A stretch of DNA of 38,254 bases from an uncultured Prevotellaceae bacterium (GCA_902774925.1 CACYKE010000058.1:1-38254), one strand, 5' to 3'; counted from the first letter of the stretch, positions 16,682-26,430 are shown. Notes: generated by a model not told the origin, from the sequence alone. Program-made: numbers and translations.

Positions 16682-17980
16682 CTAAATGCAGTTTTTGAGG
16701 AAATCGCCAACGACGTAGCTGGAGCCTCCAACGAAGATAAAATCGTCGGGTTCCGCGCTTTCGAGAGCCGACTTATATGCTTCATTTACAGTTGGATAGC
16801 AATTTCCTGCCAGTTTGTGATTGATGGCTAAAATGCGCACAGATTGTTCGTTGAGCGCTCTTGGCGTGTTTGCCTTCGTAAAATAGTAAATTGCATCCTT
16901 TGGAAGCAGTTTGAGCACAGAATCGATGTCTTTATCGCTCACCATGCCAAATACAATGTGCATTTTTTTGCATTTCACCATGGCCAGTTGACGGCTCAGA
17001 TATTGCCATCCACCGACGTTGTGACCTGTATCGCAAACAACCAGCGGATTGCGTTGGATGGTCTGCCATCGTCCCATGAGTCCTGTATTGCTGCAAACCT
17101 TCTTGACACCGTTGAGCAGTTCGTAGCAGTCCTTGGGGAATTTAGCAAGGAAACCAAGATCCTCGAGGACTTTCAGCGTATGTATCACGGTGTTCATGTT
17201 TTTCTGCTGGTATATACCGCCAAGGTCGCCGTCAAACTCGCCAGCATGGTAAGTCACATAGTGCATACCCCCTTCTTCGGTAGGCGCGGCACTCAGCACC
17301 TCGGGATTGTCCTCGGCAAAAACAATAGGCGCCTGCATCTCCTTGGCCTTGGCTTCGAAGACGGGTCGTGTCTCAGGATGGTTCTCACCGATGACGACAG
17401 GTACACCTTTTTTAATAATACCGGATTTTTCTTCAGCAATCTTGGACAGTGTGTCACCCAAGAACTGTGTGTGGTCGAAACTGATGTTGGTGATGACGGA
17501 AACGATAGGATTGACGATGTTGGTGCAATCCAGGCGTCCGCCCAAGCCTACTTCTGCCACCACAATATCAACGTTCATATCACGGAAATAGACAAAAGCC
17601 ATTGCCGTAGTTACTTCAAAGAAAGAGGGATGTAATGGTTCGAAGAACGAACGTTCGCGCTCGACAAAATCAACGACATATTTCTCAGTGATGGGATGTC
17701 CATTGACGCGGATACGCTCACGGAAGTCAACCAGATGGGGTGAGGTGTAAAGACCTACGCGGTAGCCACACTCATGTAGTACAGAGGCGATGGTGTGGGA
17801 TACACTGCCTTTGCCATTTGTGCCTCCGACGTGGATAACGGCAAACGACTTATGAGGATGTTTGAAGTGCTCATCCATTACAAGCGTGTTATGAAGCCCT
17901 TCTTTATATCCCGAGGCGCCCTGTCGCTCGAACATGGGCATCTGGCTATACAGGTATTCGCAGGTCTCTTTGTAGGTCAT
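16682..17980 (-). CDS. folC: Folylpolyglutamate synthase / dihydrofolate synthase
   Basis: FolC joins glutamate to dihydropteroate and adds further glutamates to reduced folates, using ATP. The 432-aa protein has the Mur-ligase-like ATP loop HVGGTNGKGSVSH near residues 49-61, the following YTSPHLVDFRERIRVNG segment, and EVGLGGRLDCTNI near 141-153. The C-terminal domain shows CDTGHNVGGW, which corresponds to the conserved D-x-AHNP region. It starts 36 nt after dnaJ and is probably the last gene of the ABC-F, grpE, dnaJ, folC transcript. Confidence 0.96.
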   Translation of the reverse strand: MTYKETCEYLYSQMPMFERQGASGYKEGLHNTLVMDEHFKHPHKSFAVIHVGGTNGKGSVSHTIASVLHECGYRVGLYTSPHLVDFRERIRVNGHPITEKYVVDFVERERSFFEPLHPSFFEVTTAMAFVYFRDMNVDIVVAEVGLGGRLDCTNIVNPIVSVITNISFDHTQFLGDTLSKIAEEKSGIIKKGVPVVIGENHPETRPVFEAKAKEMQAPIVFAEDNPEVLSAAPTEEGGMHYVTYHAGEFDGDLGGIYQQKNMNTVIHTLKVLEDLGFLAKFPKDCYELLNGVKKVCSNTGLMGRWQTIQRNPLVVCDTGHNVGGWQYLSRQLAMVKCKKMHIVFGMVSDKDIDSVLKLLPKDAIYYFTKANTPRALNEQSVRILAINHKLAGNCYPTVNEAYKSALESAEPDDFIFVGGSSYVVGDFLKNCI

Positions 17981-18016
17981 AAGCGTTCTGTTTGTCGTTG
18001 TGCCACAGCGACATAC

Positions 18017-19174
18017 TTAACTGAAGTAATTCCTGAACTTCTGGAAGATGCTGCGCTTGGTGGCGGCATCACCCTTGAAATTGTCACTCTGACGGAACTG
18101 TTCGATGGCGCGTTTTTCGTCGCTGGTGAGGGTCTTCGGCACGTAAACGCTGACATTAACCACAAGGTCGCCATTACCACGTCCATAGCCCTGAACGGCA
18201 GGCAGTCCCTTGCCGCGCAGACGCAGCGTCTTACCAGGCTGCGTGCCAGGTTCCATCTTCACCTTCAGACGGGTTCCTTCGATGGTAGGAATCTCCACAT
18301 CGCCACCAAGTGCTGCAGTCGGGAAATCGAGCAGCAGGTTGTATATTAGGTTGTTGTCGTCGCGGATAAAGGTGTCGTTAGGCTCTTCTTCCACCAATAC
18401 CTGAATATCACCGTTGACACCATTACGAATACCGGCATTACCTTTGCCAGGGACGTTGACAATCATGCCTTCGGCCACACCGGCAGGAATCTTGATTTCG
18501 ACAACTTCCTCGCCTTTCTCGATACCTGTTCCGTGACAATGCTGACACTTGTTCTTGATGACAGTACCGGCGCCGTCGCAAGTAGGACAGACACCCTGCG
18601 TCTGCATCATGCCGAAAATACTCTGTGTGGTATGGGTAATGACACCTGTACCGTGACACGTCGGACACTTCTCAACGACAGAGCCGTCTGCAGAGCCGGA
18701 ACCATGACAATGAGAGCAAGCTACATCCTTGCGCACCTTGAATTTCTTGGTGACGCCATGAGCAATCTCCTGCAGCGACAGACGAACCTTCAGACGGAGG
18801 TCACTGCCACGATGAACCTGCGGACCACGCTTGGCACTTCCGCCAAAACCACTGAAACCTGCGTGTCCACCAAAGATATCGCCGAACATCGAGAAGATGT
18901 CGTCCATATTCATCGATGCGCCTCCGAAGGGGTCGAAGCCGCCACTGCCGGGAGCGTTGAATCCAAACGTGTCGTACTGCTGACGCTTCTGCGGGTCGTG
19001 CAACACGTCGTAAGCCTCGGCAGCCTCCTTGAATTTCTCCTCAGCTTCTTTGTTGCCGGGATTGCGGTCGGGATGGTATTTGATGGCAATGGTGCGATAT
19101 GCCTTCTTTATCTGATCTTCTGTGGCGTTTTTGTCAACGCCAAGCACCTCATAGTAATCTCGTTTCTGTGCCAT
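18017..19174 (-). CDS. dnaJ: Chaperone DnaJ (type I Hsp40)
   Basis: DnaJ delivers unfolded proteins to DnaK and stimulates its ATPase. The 385-aa protein has the complete type I layout: J domain (about 1-70) with the HPD motif in KYHPDRNPG, a Gly/Phe-rich region (about 75-115), a zinc domain with four CxxCxGxG-type repeats ([32 protein letters not shown]), and two C-terminal substrate domains. It follows grpE after a 34-nt spacer made of 7-bp repeats. dnaK is not in the window. Confidence 0.98.
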   Translation of the reverse strand: MAQKRDYYEVLGVDKNATEDQIKKAYRTIAIKYHPDRNPGNKEAEEKFKEAAEAYDVLHDPQKRQQYDTFGFNAPGSGGFDPFGGASMNMDDIFSMFGDIFGGHAGFSGFGGSAKRGPQVHRGSDLRLKVRLSLQEIAHGVTKKFKVRKDVACSHCHGSGSADGSVVEKCPTCHGTGVITHTTQSIFGMMQTQGVCPTCDGAGTVIKNKCQHCHGTGIEKGEEVVEIKIPAGVAEGMIVNVPGKGNAGIRNGVNGDIQVLVEEEPNDTFIRDDNNLIYNLLLDFPTAALGGDVEIPTIEGTRLKVKMEPGTQPGKTLRLRGKGLPAVQGYGRGNGDLVVNVSVYVPKTLTSDEKRAIEQFRQSDNFKGDAATKRSIFQKFRNYFS

Positions 19175-19177
19175 TTC

Positions 19178-19211
19178 TTCTTACTTCTTACATCTTACAT
19201 CAGACATCTTA
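19178..19211 (-). repeat. 7-bp tandem array between grpE and dnaJ
   Basis: Read on the minus strand from the grpE stop codon, the spacer is TAAGATG, TCTGATG, TAAGATG, TAAGAAG, TAAGAAG, followed by AA and the dnaJ start ATG. The stop codon is part of the first unit. This is the clearest of the intergenic heptamer arrays in the window. Confidence 0.85.
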
Positions 19212-19826
19212 CTGTCCTACTGCCACTTTGGCATGACGGATGACTTTGTCATTCAGTTGGTAACCGGCCTGCAGACAGTCAATCACCTTGCCTTTCTTGT
19301 CGTCTCCCATGCCTGGAACCATAGCTACGGCCTCGTGCATGTCGGTATCGAAATCGGCATTGTCGGTGTCTATCTTCTTGACTCCTAAGCTCTCAAGGGC
19401 TTTCATCATCTTGTTGTAGATGAGTTCCATGCCTTCGCGCAACACGGCGGGGTCGTCGGTTTTCTCGCCATTAGCCAGTGCACGCTCCATGTCGTCAATA
19501 ACTGGCAGAATGGCACTGACAGCCTTTTCGCCGCCATTCAGGATGAGCTCTGCCTTCTCCTTCAGCGTGCGCTTACGGTAGTTGTCAAACTCAGCGGTTT
19601 TGTAGAGTATCTGTGTCTTCAGCTGCTCTATCTCGGCCTGAGCCTGCTCCAGAGGGTCTTTTTCTTCTTCCTCCTCAACGGGAGCTTCGGCGTCAGCGGG
19701 AGATTCATTGTCAGCGACTGAATCGCTGACCACTGTATCTTCGTCAGCGGCAGAATCGCTTACCACATTTTCTTGTTGGTCGAGGGTTTCTTCCTCTTCC
19801 ATGTTCTTCATTTCTTCTTCGTTCAT
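19209..19826 (-). CDS. grpE: Nucleotide exchange factor GrpE
   Basis: GrpE releases ADP from DnaK. I chose the ATG at 19826 (MNEEEMKN), giving 205 aa with the acidic, disordered N-terminus usual for Bacteroidetes GrpE. The frame stays open to an ATG at 19880, but that would add a basic 18-residue leader overlapping the ABC-F gene. A long helix (about 75-110) with ILYKTAEFDNYRKRT, the IDDMERAL motif, and the C-terminal beta-domain with HEAVAMVPG and GYQLNDKVIRHAKVAV are all present. It lies directly upstream of dnaJ in the usual order. Confidence 0.96.
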   Translation of the reverse strand: MNEEEMKNMEEEETLDQQENVVSDSAADEDTVVSDSVADNESPADAEAPVEEEEEKDPLEQAQAEIEQLKTQILYKTAEFDNYRKRTLKEKAELILNGGEKAVSAILPVIDDMERALANGEKTDDPAVLREGMELIYNKMMKALESLGVKKIDTDNADFDTDMHEAVAMVPGMGDDKKGKVIDCLQAGYQLNDKVIRHAKVAVGQ

Positions 19827-19872
19827 AGCTTTTTTGTTTTTTCTTCGCTTCCAGCAAATTCCGTGCCATTCT

Positions 19873-21504
<1,632 letters not shown>

Positions 21505-21519
21505 TTATTATTAGCGGCT

Positions 21520-21552
21520 GCAAAATTAGTAAATAAATGGCAAAAAACCAAA
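21520..21552 (-). promoter_or_regulatory. Promoter of the ABC-F/grpE/dnaJ/folC operon
   Basis: On the minus strand, -33 TTTG (21549-21552) and -7 TAATTTTGC (21520-21528) are separated by exactly 20 nt, with the start codon 33 nt downstream. No CIRCE-like element is visible, so heat control through HrcA is not indicated. Confidence 0.85.
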
Positions 21553-21567
21553 TTTTCTTTTCATTTG

Positions 21568-21600
21568 TTTGGCGAATTCACGGAAAGTTCGTACCTTTGC
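21568..21600 (+). promoter_or_regulatory. Promoter of rpsP
   Basis: -33 TTTG (21568-21571) and -7 TACCTTTGC (21592-21600) are exactly 20 nt apart. Transcription should begin near 21607 and give an A-rich leader of about 60 nt before the ATG at 21666. The promoter lies back to back with that of the ABC-F operon, 15 bp away. Confidence 0.85.
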
Positions 21601-21741
21601 AGCCGCTTTTACGAGATAAGAGCACGAAATTCAATTATTTAACAACAAAATTACACATTTAAACAATGGCAACAAAAATCAGATTGCAGCGCGGCGGACG
21701 TAAGAGCTATGCTTTCTACCGCATCGTTATCGCTGACGCTC

Positions 21742-21767
21742 GTGCACCACGTGCGAGTGTGGTGCAC
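21742..21767. repeat. Inverted repeat at the rpsP deletion junction
   Basis: GTGCACCAC at 21742-21750 is perfectly complementary to GTGGTGCAC at 21759-21767, with an 8-nt loop that contains the deletion junction near 21753-21754. In an intact gene these arms would be about 100 bp apart, so the missing segment would be most of a long hairpin loop. Confidence 0.85.
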
Positions 21768-22051
21768 AGCCTACCGACACTGTTCGTAACATCCTTAGCC
21801 GCGAGGGCGTCTACATGATGAAGCACCTGAAGGGTGGCGTCAAGAAGGGCGCATTCGACGAGGCTACTGCACAGAAGAAGTTCGAGGCTTGGAAGGCTGA
21901 TAAGCAGAATGGTCTTAACAAGATTGCTGAGGCTGAAGCTAAGGCTAAGAAGGACGCTGCTGCTGCCCAGCTCAAGGCTGAGAAGGCTCAGAACGAGGAG
22001 CAGGCTAAGAAGGTAGCTGAAAAGAAGGCTGCCGAGGCTGCTGCTGCTGCC

Positions 22052-22096
22052 GAGGCTCCCGCCGCTGAAGCACCTGCTGCTGAGGCTCCCGCCGCT
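22052..22096 (+). repeat. Three 15-bp repeats encoding the S16 tail
   Basis: Units at 22052-22066, 22067-22081 and 22082-22096 each encode EAPAA. The first and third are identical at the DNA level; the second uses different synonymous codons. Such Ala/Glu/Pro-rich tails are common on Bacteroidetes S16. Confidence 0.8.
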
Positions 22097-22127
22097 GAGT
22101 AATCAGTTCATCGGACTCACAAAGAAC

Positions 22128-22164
22128 AAGAGAGTATGTCACAATCGACATACCCTCTTTTTTT
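22128..22164 (+). terminator. Intrinsic terminator of rpsP
   Basis: A 7-bp stem (GTATGTC at 22134-22140, GACATAC at 22147-22153, loop ACAATC) extends past one mismatch into AAGAG/CTCTT pairs and runs into seven T residues at 22158-22164. It lies about 25 nt after the stop codon. Confidence 0.85.
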
Positions 22165-22199
22165 ACATCATATGTAGTCAGTAATTTTGTATATATTAA

Positions 22200-22228
22200 A
22201 GGCCCTCCAGTGTCATACTAAAGGGCCT
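22200..22228 (-). terminator. Probable terminator of serC-serA
   Basis: AGGCCCT (22200-22206) and AGGGCCT (22222-22228) form a 7-bp stem with a 15-nt loop. On the minus strand it is followed by TTTAATATA. It lies 18 nt beyond the serA stop codon, between convergent serA and rpsP. Confidence 0.55.
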
Positions 22229-22246
22229 CTAGTGTTATGCTATTAC

Positions 22247-23164
22247 TTACTTGTTCACCTGGAACTTGGTGCAGCCGTCCTTGAAGAAGGCGTTGATCTG
22301 CTTGGCAGCTGCGATACCGGCATTGATATTGGCCTCGGCTGTCTGAGCACCCATCTTCTTGGGGGTAGAGAAGTAGCGACCCTCGAACTTAGCGAACTCG
22401 TCGTTAGCGTCGGGCATGATGTCGGTAACGAACTTCAGATCCTCGCGCTCCTGCATCAGCTTGATGAGCTCAGGCTCGTTGATAACCTCTTTACGGGCAG
22501 TGTTCACCAGCACGCCACCCTTCTTCAGCTTGCCAACTAAAGCAGCATTGATGCTCTGCTTGGTCTCAGGAGTAGCAGGGATGTGGAGTGAAACAACGTC
22601 GCAGGTCTCGAACAGGGCGTCCTGATTGGCAACGGCGTGAACACCAGCCTTCTCGATGACCTCTGCAGGGCAGAAAGCATCGTAAGCATAAACGTCCATG
22701 CCAAAGCCCTTGGCGATGCGAGCCACATTACGGCCTACATTACCGAAAGCGAGGATACCCAGCTTCTTACCCAGCAGCTCAGAACCGCTCTTGCCGTTGT
22801 AGAAACCACGAACGGCCATTACCAGCAGACCGAATACCAACTCGGCAACGGCGTTGGAGTTCTGACCAGGGGTGTTCTCGGCGACTACGTTGTGAGCAGT
22901 AGCAGCGGCGATGTCGATGTTATCGTAACCAGCACCAGCGCGAACCACAATCTTCAACTGCTTGGCAGCATCCAGCACCTCAGCGTCGACCTTATCCGAA
23001 CGGATAATCAGCGCGTCGGCATCCTTCACTGCATCCAGGAACTGAGCCTTCTCAGTATATTTCTCAAGCAGCACGAGCTCATTGCCTGCTGCCTCAATCT
23101 CTGCTTTGATACCATTGACAGCAGCTGCTGCGAATGGCTTCTCTGTTGCAACTAATACTTTCAT
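22247..23164 (-). CDS. serA: D-3-phosphoglycerate dehydrogenase, short form
   Basis: SerA oxidises 3-phosphoglycerate with NAD to start serine synthesis. The 305-aa protein lacks the C-terminal ACT regulatory domain found in longer forms. The NAD fold is visible in LAFGNVGRNVARI (138-150) and the substrate arginine is R224 in NTARKEV. The usual catalytic His is replaced: where most relatives have TPH, this protein has TPKK (267-270), and the Glu partner region reads DIMPDAND. As I recall, the Entamoeba histolytica enzyme, which is close to Bacteroides sequences, also has lysine here. It starts 12 nt after serC, so the pair forms an operon. Confidence 0.95.
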   Translation of the reverse strand: MKVLVATEKPFAAAAVNGIKAEIEAAGNELVLLEKYTEKAQFLDAVKDADALIIRSDKVDAEVLDAAKQLKIVVRAGAGYDNIDIAAATAHNVVAENTPGQNSNAVAELVFGLLVMAVRGFYNGKSGSELLGKKLGILAFGNVGRNVARIAKGFGMDVYAYDAFCPAEVIEKAGVHAVANQDALFETCDVVSLHIPATPETKQSINAALVGKLKKGGVLVNTARKEVINEPELIKLMQEREDLKFVTDIMPDANDEFAKFEGRYFSTPKKMGAQTAEANINAGIAAAKQINAFFKDGCTKFQVNK

Positions 23165-23176
23165 AATACCTTATTA

Positions 23177-24244
23177 TTAATGATTAGCTTCGAACTCCTT
23201 CATGCAAGCTACGAGGGCGTTGCAGCCTTCGATGGTCTGGGCGTTGTAGCAAGAAGCACGGAAACCACCAACACTGCGGTGACCCTTCACACCAACCATA
23301 CCCTTGCTGACTGCGAAGTCGAGGAAGTCCTTCTCCAATTCCTTGTACTCGTCAGCCATAACGAAGCAGAGGTTCATCACTGAACGGTCCTCAACATTGG
23401 CAGTACCACGGAACATCTTGTTGCGGTCAATCTCGCCGTAAACAATCTCGGCACGCTGCTGAGCCAGCTTGTCCATAGCCTCTACACCACCATTGCGCTT
23501 GATCCAGCGGAGGGTCTCAAGAGCGCTGTAGATGGGCACTACAGGAGGAGTATTGAACATAGAACCCTTGTCAACATGTGTGCGATAGTCGAGCATGGTA
23601 GGAATCTCACGAGGAGCCTTGCCCAACTTCTCGTCCTTCAGGATGATGATGGTTACACCAGCCATAGCGAGGTTCTTCTGAGCACCAGCGTAGATGGCGT
23701 CGTACTTCTTCACGTCGATAGGACGGCTGAAGATGTCTGACGACATATCGGCAATCAGGGGAACATTCACGTCGAGGTCCTTGCGAATCTCAGTACCGTA
23801 GATGGTGTTGTTCGTCGTGATGTGCAGATAGTCGGCATCAGCGGGAACCGTCCAGTCCTTGGGGATGAAGGTGTAGTTGGCGTCAGCTGAAGAAGCCACC
23901 TCAACGACCTCACCGAAAAACTTAGCTTCCTTCATGGCCTTCTTTGCCCAAACACCTGTGTTCAGGTAAGCAGCCTTCTTAATCAGGAAGTTATAAGGAA
24001 TCATGCAGAACTCGAGGCTTGCACCACCACCGAGGAAGATGACTGAGTAGCCCTCAGGAATGTCGAGGAGCTCCTTTACCAGAGCGACAGCCTCGTCAAC
24101 AACGGGCTGGAAATCCTTTGCACGGTGGCTGATCTCCATCAGAGAGAGACCTGAGCCATTGAAATCAAGACACTGTTTTGCGGTAGCTTCGATAACCTCA
24201 CGTGGGAGCATCGAGGGACCGGCGTTAAAGTTGTACTTCTTCAT
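23177..24244 (-). CDS. serC: Phosphoserine aminotransferase
   Basis: SerC transfers an amino group from glutamate to 3-phosphohydroxypyruvate, the second serine-pathway step, and also takes part in pyridoxal phosphate synthesis. The 355-aa protein begins [14 protein letters not shown] and has [10 protein letters not shown] at 36-45. The PLP-binding lysine is K190 in AGAQKN, preceded by [13 protein letters not shown]. The C-terminal [13 protein letters not shown] segment binds the substrate phosphate. It is the first gene of the serC-serA operon, behind a clear promoter. Confidence 0.97.
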   Translation of the reverse strand: MKKYNFNAGPSMLPREVIEATAKQCLDFNGSGLSLMEISHRAKDFQPVVDEAVALVKELLDIPEGYSVIFLGGGASLEFCMIPYNFLIKKAAYLNTGVWAKKAMKEAKFFGEVVEVASSADANYTFIPKDWTVPADADYLHITTNNTIYGTEIRKDLDVNVPLIADMSSDIFSRPIDVKKYDAIYAGAQKNLAMAGVTIIILKDEKLGKAPREIPTMLDYRTHVDKGSMFNTPPVVPIYSALETLRWIKRNGGVEAMDKLAQQRAEIVYGEIDRNKMFRGTANVEDRSVMNLCFVMADEYKELEKDFLDFAVSKGMVGVKGHRSVGGFRASCYNAQTIEGCNALVACMKEFEANH

Positions 24245-24296
24245 TGTTTAACAGTTTTTTGTTATGTATTTGTTACGTTTGATTCTAAAATGCGGC

Positions 24297-24329
24297 GCGA
24301 AGTTACACTTTTTATTTGAATTGGGCAAA
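24297..24329 (-). promoter_or_regulatory. Promoter of serC-serA
   Basis: On the minus strand, -33 TTTG (24326-24329) and -7 TAACTTCGC (24297-24305) are exactly 20 nt apart. One base of the -7 box departs from consensus. The leader to the start at 24244 is about 45-50 nt. Confidence 0.75.
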
Positions 24330-24348
24330 TATTTAAGCAAGAATTAAG

Positions 24349-24365
24349 CAAAATGTGCTATTTTG
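24349..24365 (-). terminator. Possible weak terminator after the helicase gene
   Basis: CAAAAT (24349-24354) and ATTTTG (24360-24365) form a 6-bp A/T-rich stem with a 5-nt loop about 30 nt past the helicase stop. There is no long T-run, so read-through into serC-serA is possible. Confidence 0.3.
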
Positions 24366-24395
24366 GTTGCTTTTTGTCAACTCTAAGTAGCAATA

Positions 24396-25721
24396 TCAGC
24401 GCACTTGTTCGATAATTGTCTTTATTCCTTTTATCTTTTCACCCTTGGTTTGTTGTAATACCTGTTGCAGCTTTTCGCGACGAACGGCAACATAGGCATA
24501 GCGGTCCTTGACGTCGATACGTCCGATGTCCGTTGGTTCCAGTCCGCCAATCTTGCAGAGGAATCCCACAATGTCACCCTTCGATATCTTGTCCTTCTTG
24601 CCCTTGCCGATGTAAAGGGTGGACATGCGGGGAAGGGCAGGTTCTGTATGCTGAGGCATTGCCTCAGCATACGTGACCACGTCGCCCTCCACATACTCAG
24701 GAATACTTTCCTCGCTGTTGAGGATGAAGAACGTGCGCCCAGAGGCATCCCATCGGGCCGTACGACCCACGCGATGGATGTACCCGTCTTCGCTTTCAGG
24801 CAGGTGGTAGTGGATGATGTTCTGAATGTCGGGAATGTCCAGTCCACGAGATGCCAAGTCGGTGGCTACGAGGATGTTAGCCGAGCCGTTCGAGAAACGG
24901 TAGAGCTGGTCTTCGCGCTGGCGCTGGTCGAGTCCACCATGAAAACAACTGATGGTGAAACCCTGTTCCTTGAGATAGTCGCTCACGCGTTCTACCGCAT
25001 TGCGATAGTTGAGGAACACAATACTGCTCTCGTCGCCAAAGCCCAGCAACAACTGCTTGAGCGTCTCCAATTTATCCTTCTGCGGACTGCGAACCTCATA
25101 CAACGTTACGCGCTCGGAGGTCTGCTCCTCTTCAGGCAGGAAGTCAATCAGCGTGCCTTTCTTGGCCATGTTGACAAACTGTGGAATCTGCTCGGCATTG
25201 GTGGCCGAAAGCAGGATGCGACGCTCCAAGCCTGGCAGGCTCTTGATGAGTTTCTGCATCTCAGCGTGGAATCCCATTTCAAGACACTTGTCGAACTCGT
25301 CGATAACAAGCCAACGGATACCGTAGCGCTGGATGTTCTCCTTGTCTAAATGGTCGTTCAGACGGCCAGGAGTTCCGAAAATGATATGCGGGCGTACCTC
25401 TTTTAATACGCGATGTTCGTCCATTGTTGGGCGACCTCCGTAACAAGCCATCGAGCGCAGTCCGCAACCCATGTTTTTCAGCACGTTGTCCGATTGCAGA
25501 GCCAGTTCGCGACCAGGGGTGATGACGAGCGCCTGAAGTTCGTCCTTCATGGCGTCTATCTGTTGCACGAGGGGTAGGAGATAGGCCAGTGTTTTGCCTG
25601 TTCCTGTGGGTGAGAGTAAAACAACATCACCGTCGGAGTCCGATATGGCTTCGGCGGCGTGTTGCTGCATCTCGTTGAGTTCAGTGATGCGGAGCTTCGT
25701 CAGAATTTTCTGAATATCCAT
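24396..25721 (-). CDS. DEAD-box RNA helicase, DbpA-like
   Basis: This 441-aa ATP-dependent RNA helicase has all the core motifs: Walker A SPTGTGKT, PGRELALQ, TPGRL, the Walker B box as DEFD instead of DEAD, SAT, then FLNYR, HGGLDQRQRE, ATDLASRGLDI and HRVGRTAR. The last 75 residues, from about YIGKGKKDKISKGDIVGFL, resemble the DbpA RNA-binding domain that recognises hairpin 92 of 23S rRNA, so a role in 50S assembly is likely by analogy. It begins 11 nt after the OmpH-like gene and is the last member of that operon. Confidence 0.92.
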   Translation of the reverse strand: MDIQKILTKLRITELNEMQQHAAEAISDSDGDVVLLSPTGTGKTLAYLLPLVQQIDAMKDELQALVITPGRELALQSDNVLKNMGCGLRSMACYGGRPTMDEHRVLKEVRPHIIFGTPGRLNDHLDKENIQRYGIRWLVIDEFDKCLEMGFHAEMQKLIKSLPGLERRILLSATNAEQIPQFVNMAKKGTLIDFLPEEEQTSERVTLYEVRSPQKDKLETLKQLLLGFGDESSIVFLNYRNAVERVSDYLKEQGFTISCFHGGLDQRQREDQLYRFSNGSANILVATDLASRGLDIPDIQNIIHYHLPESEDGYIHRVGRTARWDASGRTFFILNSEESIPEYVEGDVVTYAEAMPQHTEPALPRMSTLYIGKGKKDKISKGDIVGFLCKIGGLEPTDIGRIDVKDRYAYVAVRREKLQQVLQQTKGEKIKGIKTIIEQVR

Positions 25722-25735
25722 CCTTTCACCTCTTA
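25722..25735 (-). repeat. Two 7-bp units between the OmpH-like and helicase genes
   Basis: Read on the minus strand from the stop codon, the junction is TAAGAGG, TGAAAGG, then ATG. It is short, but matches the heptamer pattern at other within-operon junctions. Confidence 0.5.
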
Positions 25736-26350
25736 CTTCTTCTCCTCTTTCTTTTCGTCGTCTTTCTTGGCAGGAGTCTTCTTGTAGCGCTTGTTCAGAC
25801 CGTTGATGACGTCGTTGGTAATGTCGAAACGCTTGGCAGCATACAGGATGTTATCGCCCTGCTTGGTCAGGATGAGGTCGTACTTTTTGTCCTTGTTATA
25901 GGCGTCCAGAAAGTGCATCAGCGAGTCGCGCAGAGCCTCGTTGTATTTCTGAGTCTCGGTGGCCAGCTCGTTCTCAAGACGAGCCTGCAACTCCTGCAAA
26001 CTCTGCTGCTGACGCTGGATGGCAGCCTGCTGACTCTCGGCCTGCTCACGACTGGTGAATCCGTTGTTCTGCAATTTCTGCTGGAAGTTTGCTGCTGCGT
26101 TCTGCAACTGCTGGCCCTTCTGGTTCAGCGTGTTGCGGGCGTTGTTGCTCTTCTTCTGCAGCGTCAGGGTGAACTCCTTGCAGAATTCATACTGAGTCAT
26201 CAGCGAGTCAACCTCAACGTAGGCAATCTTCAGACCACCAGTAGAAGCGGGTTCAGCTGCTGCGGGTTGTTCGTCCATCTTGGGGCTTGCATTGTTGCAA
26301 GAGGCCAGCGCCAGTACGGCACCTGCGGCCATCATCATGTACTTGTTCAT
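25733..26350 (-). CDS. OmpH/Skp-like lipoprotein
   Basis: This 205-aa protein resembles OmpH/Skp periplasmic chaperones, which hold unfolded outer-membrane proteins. Unlike classical Skp it has a lipobox (LALASC, with C18), so it is probably lipid-anchored. A conserved start of the mature domain is visible in KIAYVEVDSLMTQYEF (about 41-56). A long Gln-rich coiled coil (about 60-145) follows, then YDLILTKQGDNILYA, as in the family. The tail is highly charged (KKDDEKKEEKK). It lies between a small membrane protein and a DbpA-like helicase on one transcript. Confidence 0.88.
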   Translation of the reverse strand: MNKYMMMAAGAVLALASCNNASPKMDEQPAAAEPASTGGLKIAYVEVDSLMTQYEFCKEFTLTLQKKSNNARNTLNQKGQQLQNAAANFQQKLQNNGFTSREQAESQQAAIQRQQQSLQELQARLENELATETQKYNEALRDSLMHFLDAYNKDKKYDLILTKQGDNILYAAKRFDITNDVINGLNKRYKKTPAKKDDEKKEEKK

Positions 26351-26377
26351 TGTTTTTGTTTTTTTATTTTTCGTTAT

Positions 26378-26430
26378 TCCGTAATTTTCGTTATTCCGTA
26401 ATTTCCGTTAATCCATGATTCCGTCATTCC
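26378..26430 (-). repeat. 8-9 bp tandem array before the OmpH-like gene
   Basis: On the minus strand the spacer reads GGAATGAC, GGAATCAT, GGATTAAC, GGAAATTAC, GGAATAAC, GAAAATTAC, GGAATAAC. The period is 8-9 bp rather than 7. The array begins in the last codons of the upstream small gene and ends about 28 nt before the OmpH-like start codon. Confidence 0.75.

Larger units (their letters stand above)
21666..22102 (+). pseudogene. rpsP: 30S ribosomal protein S16, internally deleted and frameshifted
   Basis: S16 is an assembly protein of the small ribosomal subunit. The first 29 codons are a normal S16 start ([20 protein letters not shown], then ADARAPR). After 21753 the frame is lost and a stop falls at 21816-21818. 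From 21755 a second frame gives the normal continuation ([12 protein letters not shown], then GVYMMKHL) and an Ala/Lys/Glu-rich tail typical of Bacteroidetes S16, ending at 22102. By comparison with Bacteroides S16, about 31 residues (91 bp) are missing. The junction lies in the loop of a perfect inverted repeat (21742-21750 and 21759-21767). S16 is normally essential, so a sequencing or assembly deletion is the likeliest cause. Confidence 0.88.

Noticed and set aside
19178-19211. CRISPR array or transposon terminal repeats
   Set aside because: The units are 7 bp, adjacent without spacers, and there are no cas or transposase genes.
21666-22102. Programmed frameshifting in rpsP
   Set aside because: A frameshift alone cannot restore the roughly 31 conserved residues that are missing, and there is no slippery sequence at the junction. 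A deletion is the simpler reading.
24465-25349. Long plus-strand frame (294 aa) antisense to the helicase gene
   Set aside because: The opposite strand encodes a complete helicase with all motifs; the antisense product shows no family feature. Similar shadows at 16844-17635, 31241-32227 and 34636-35484 were rejected for the same reason.
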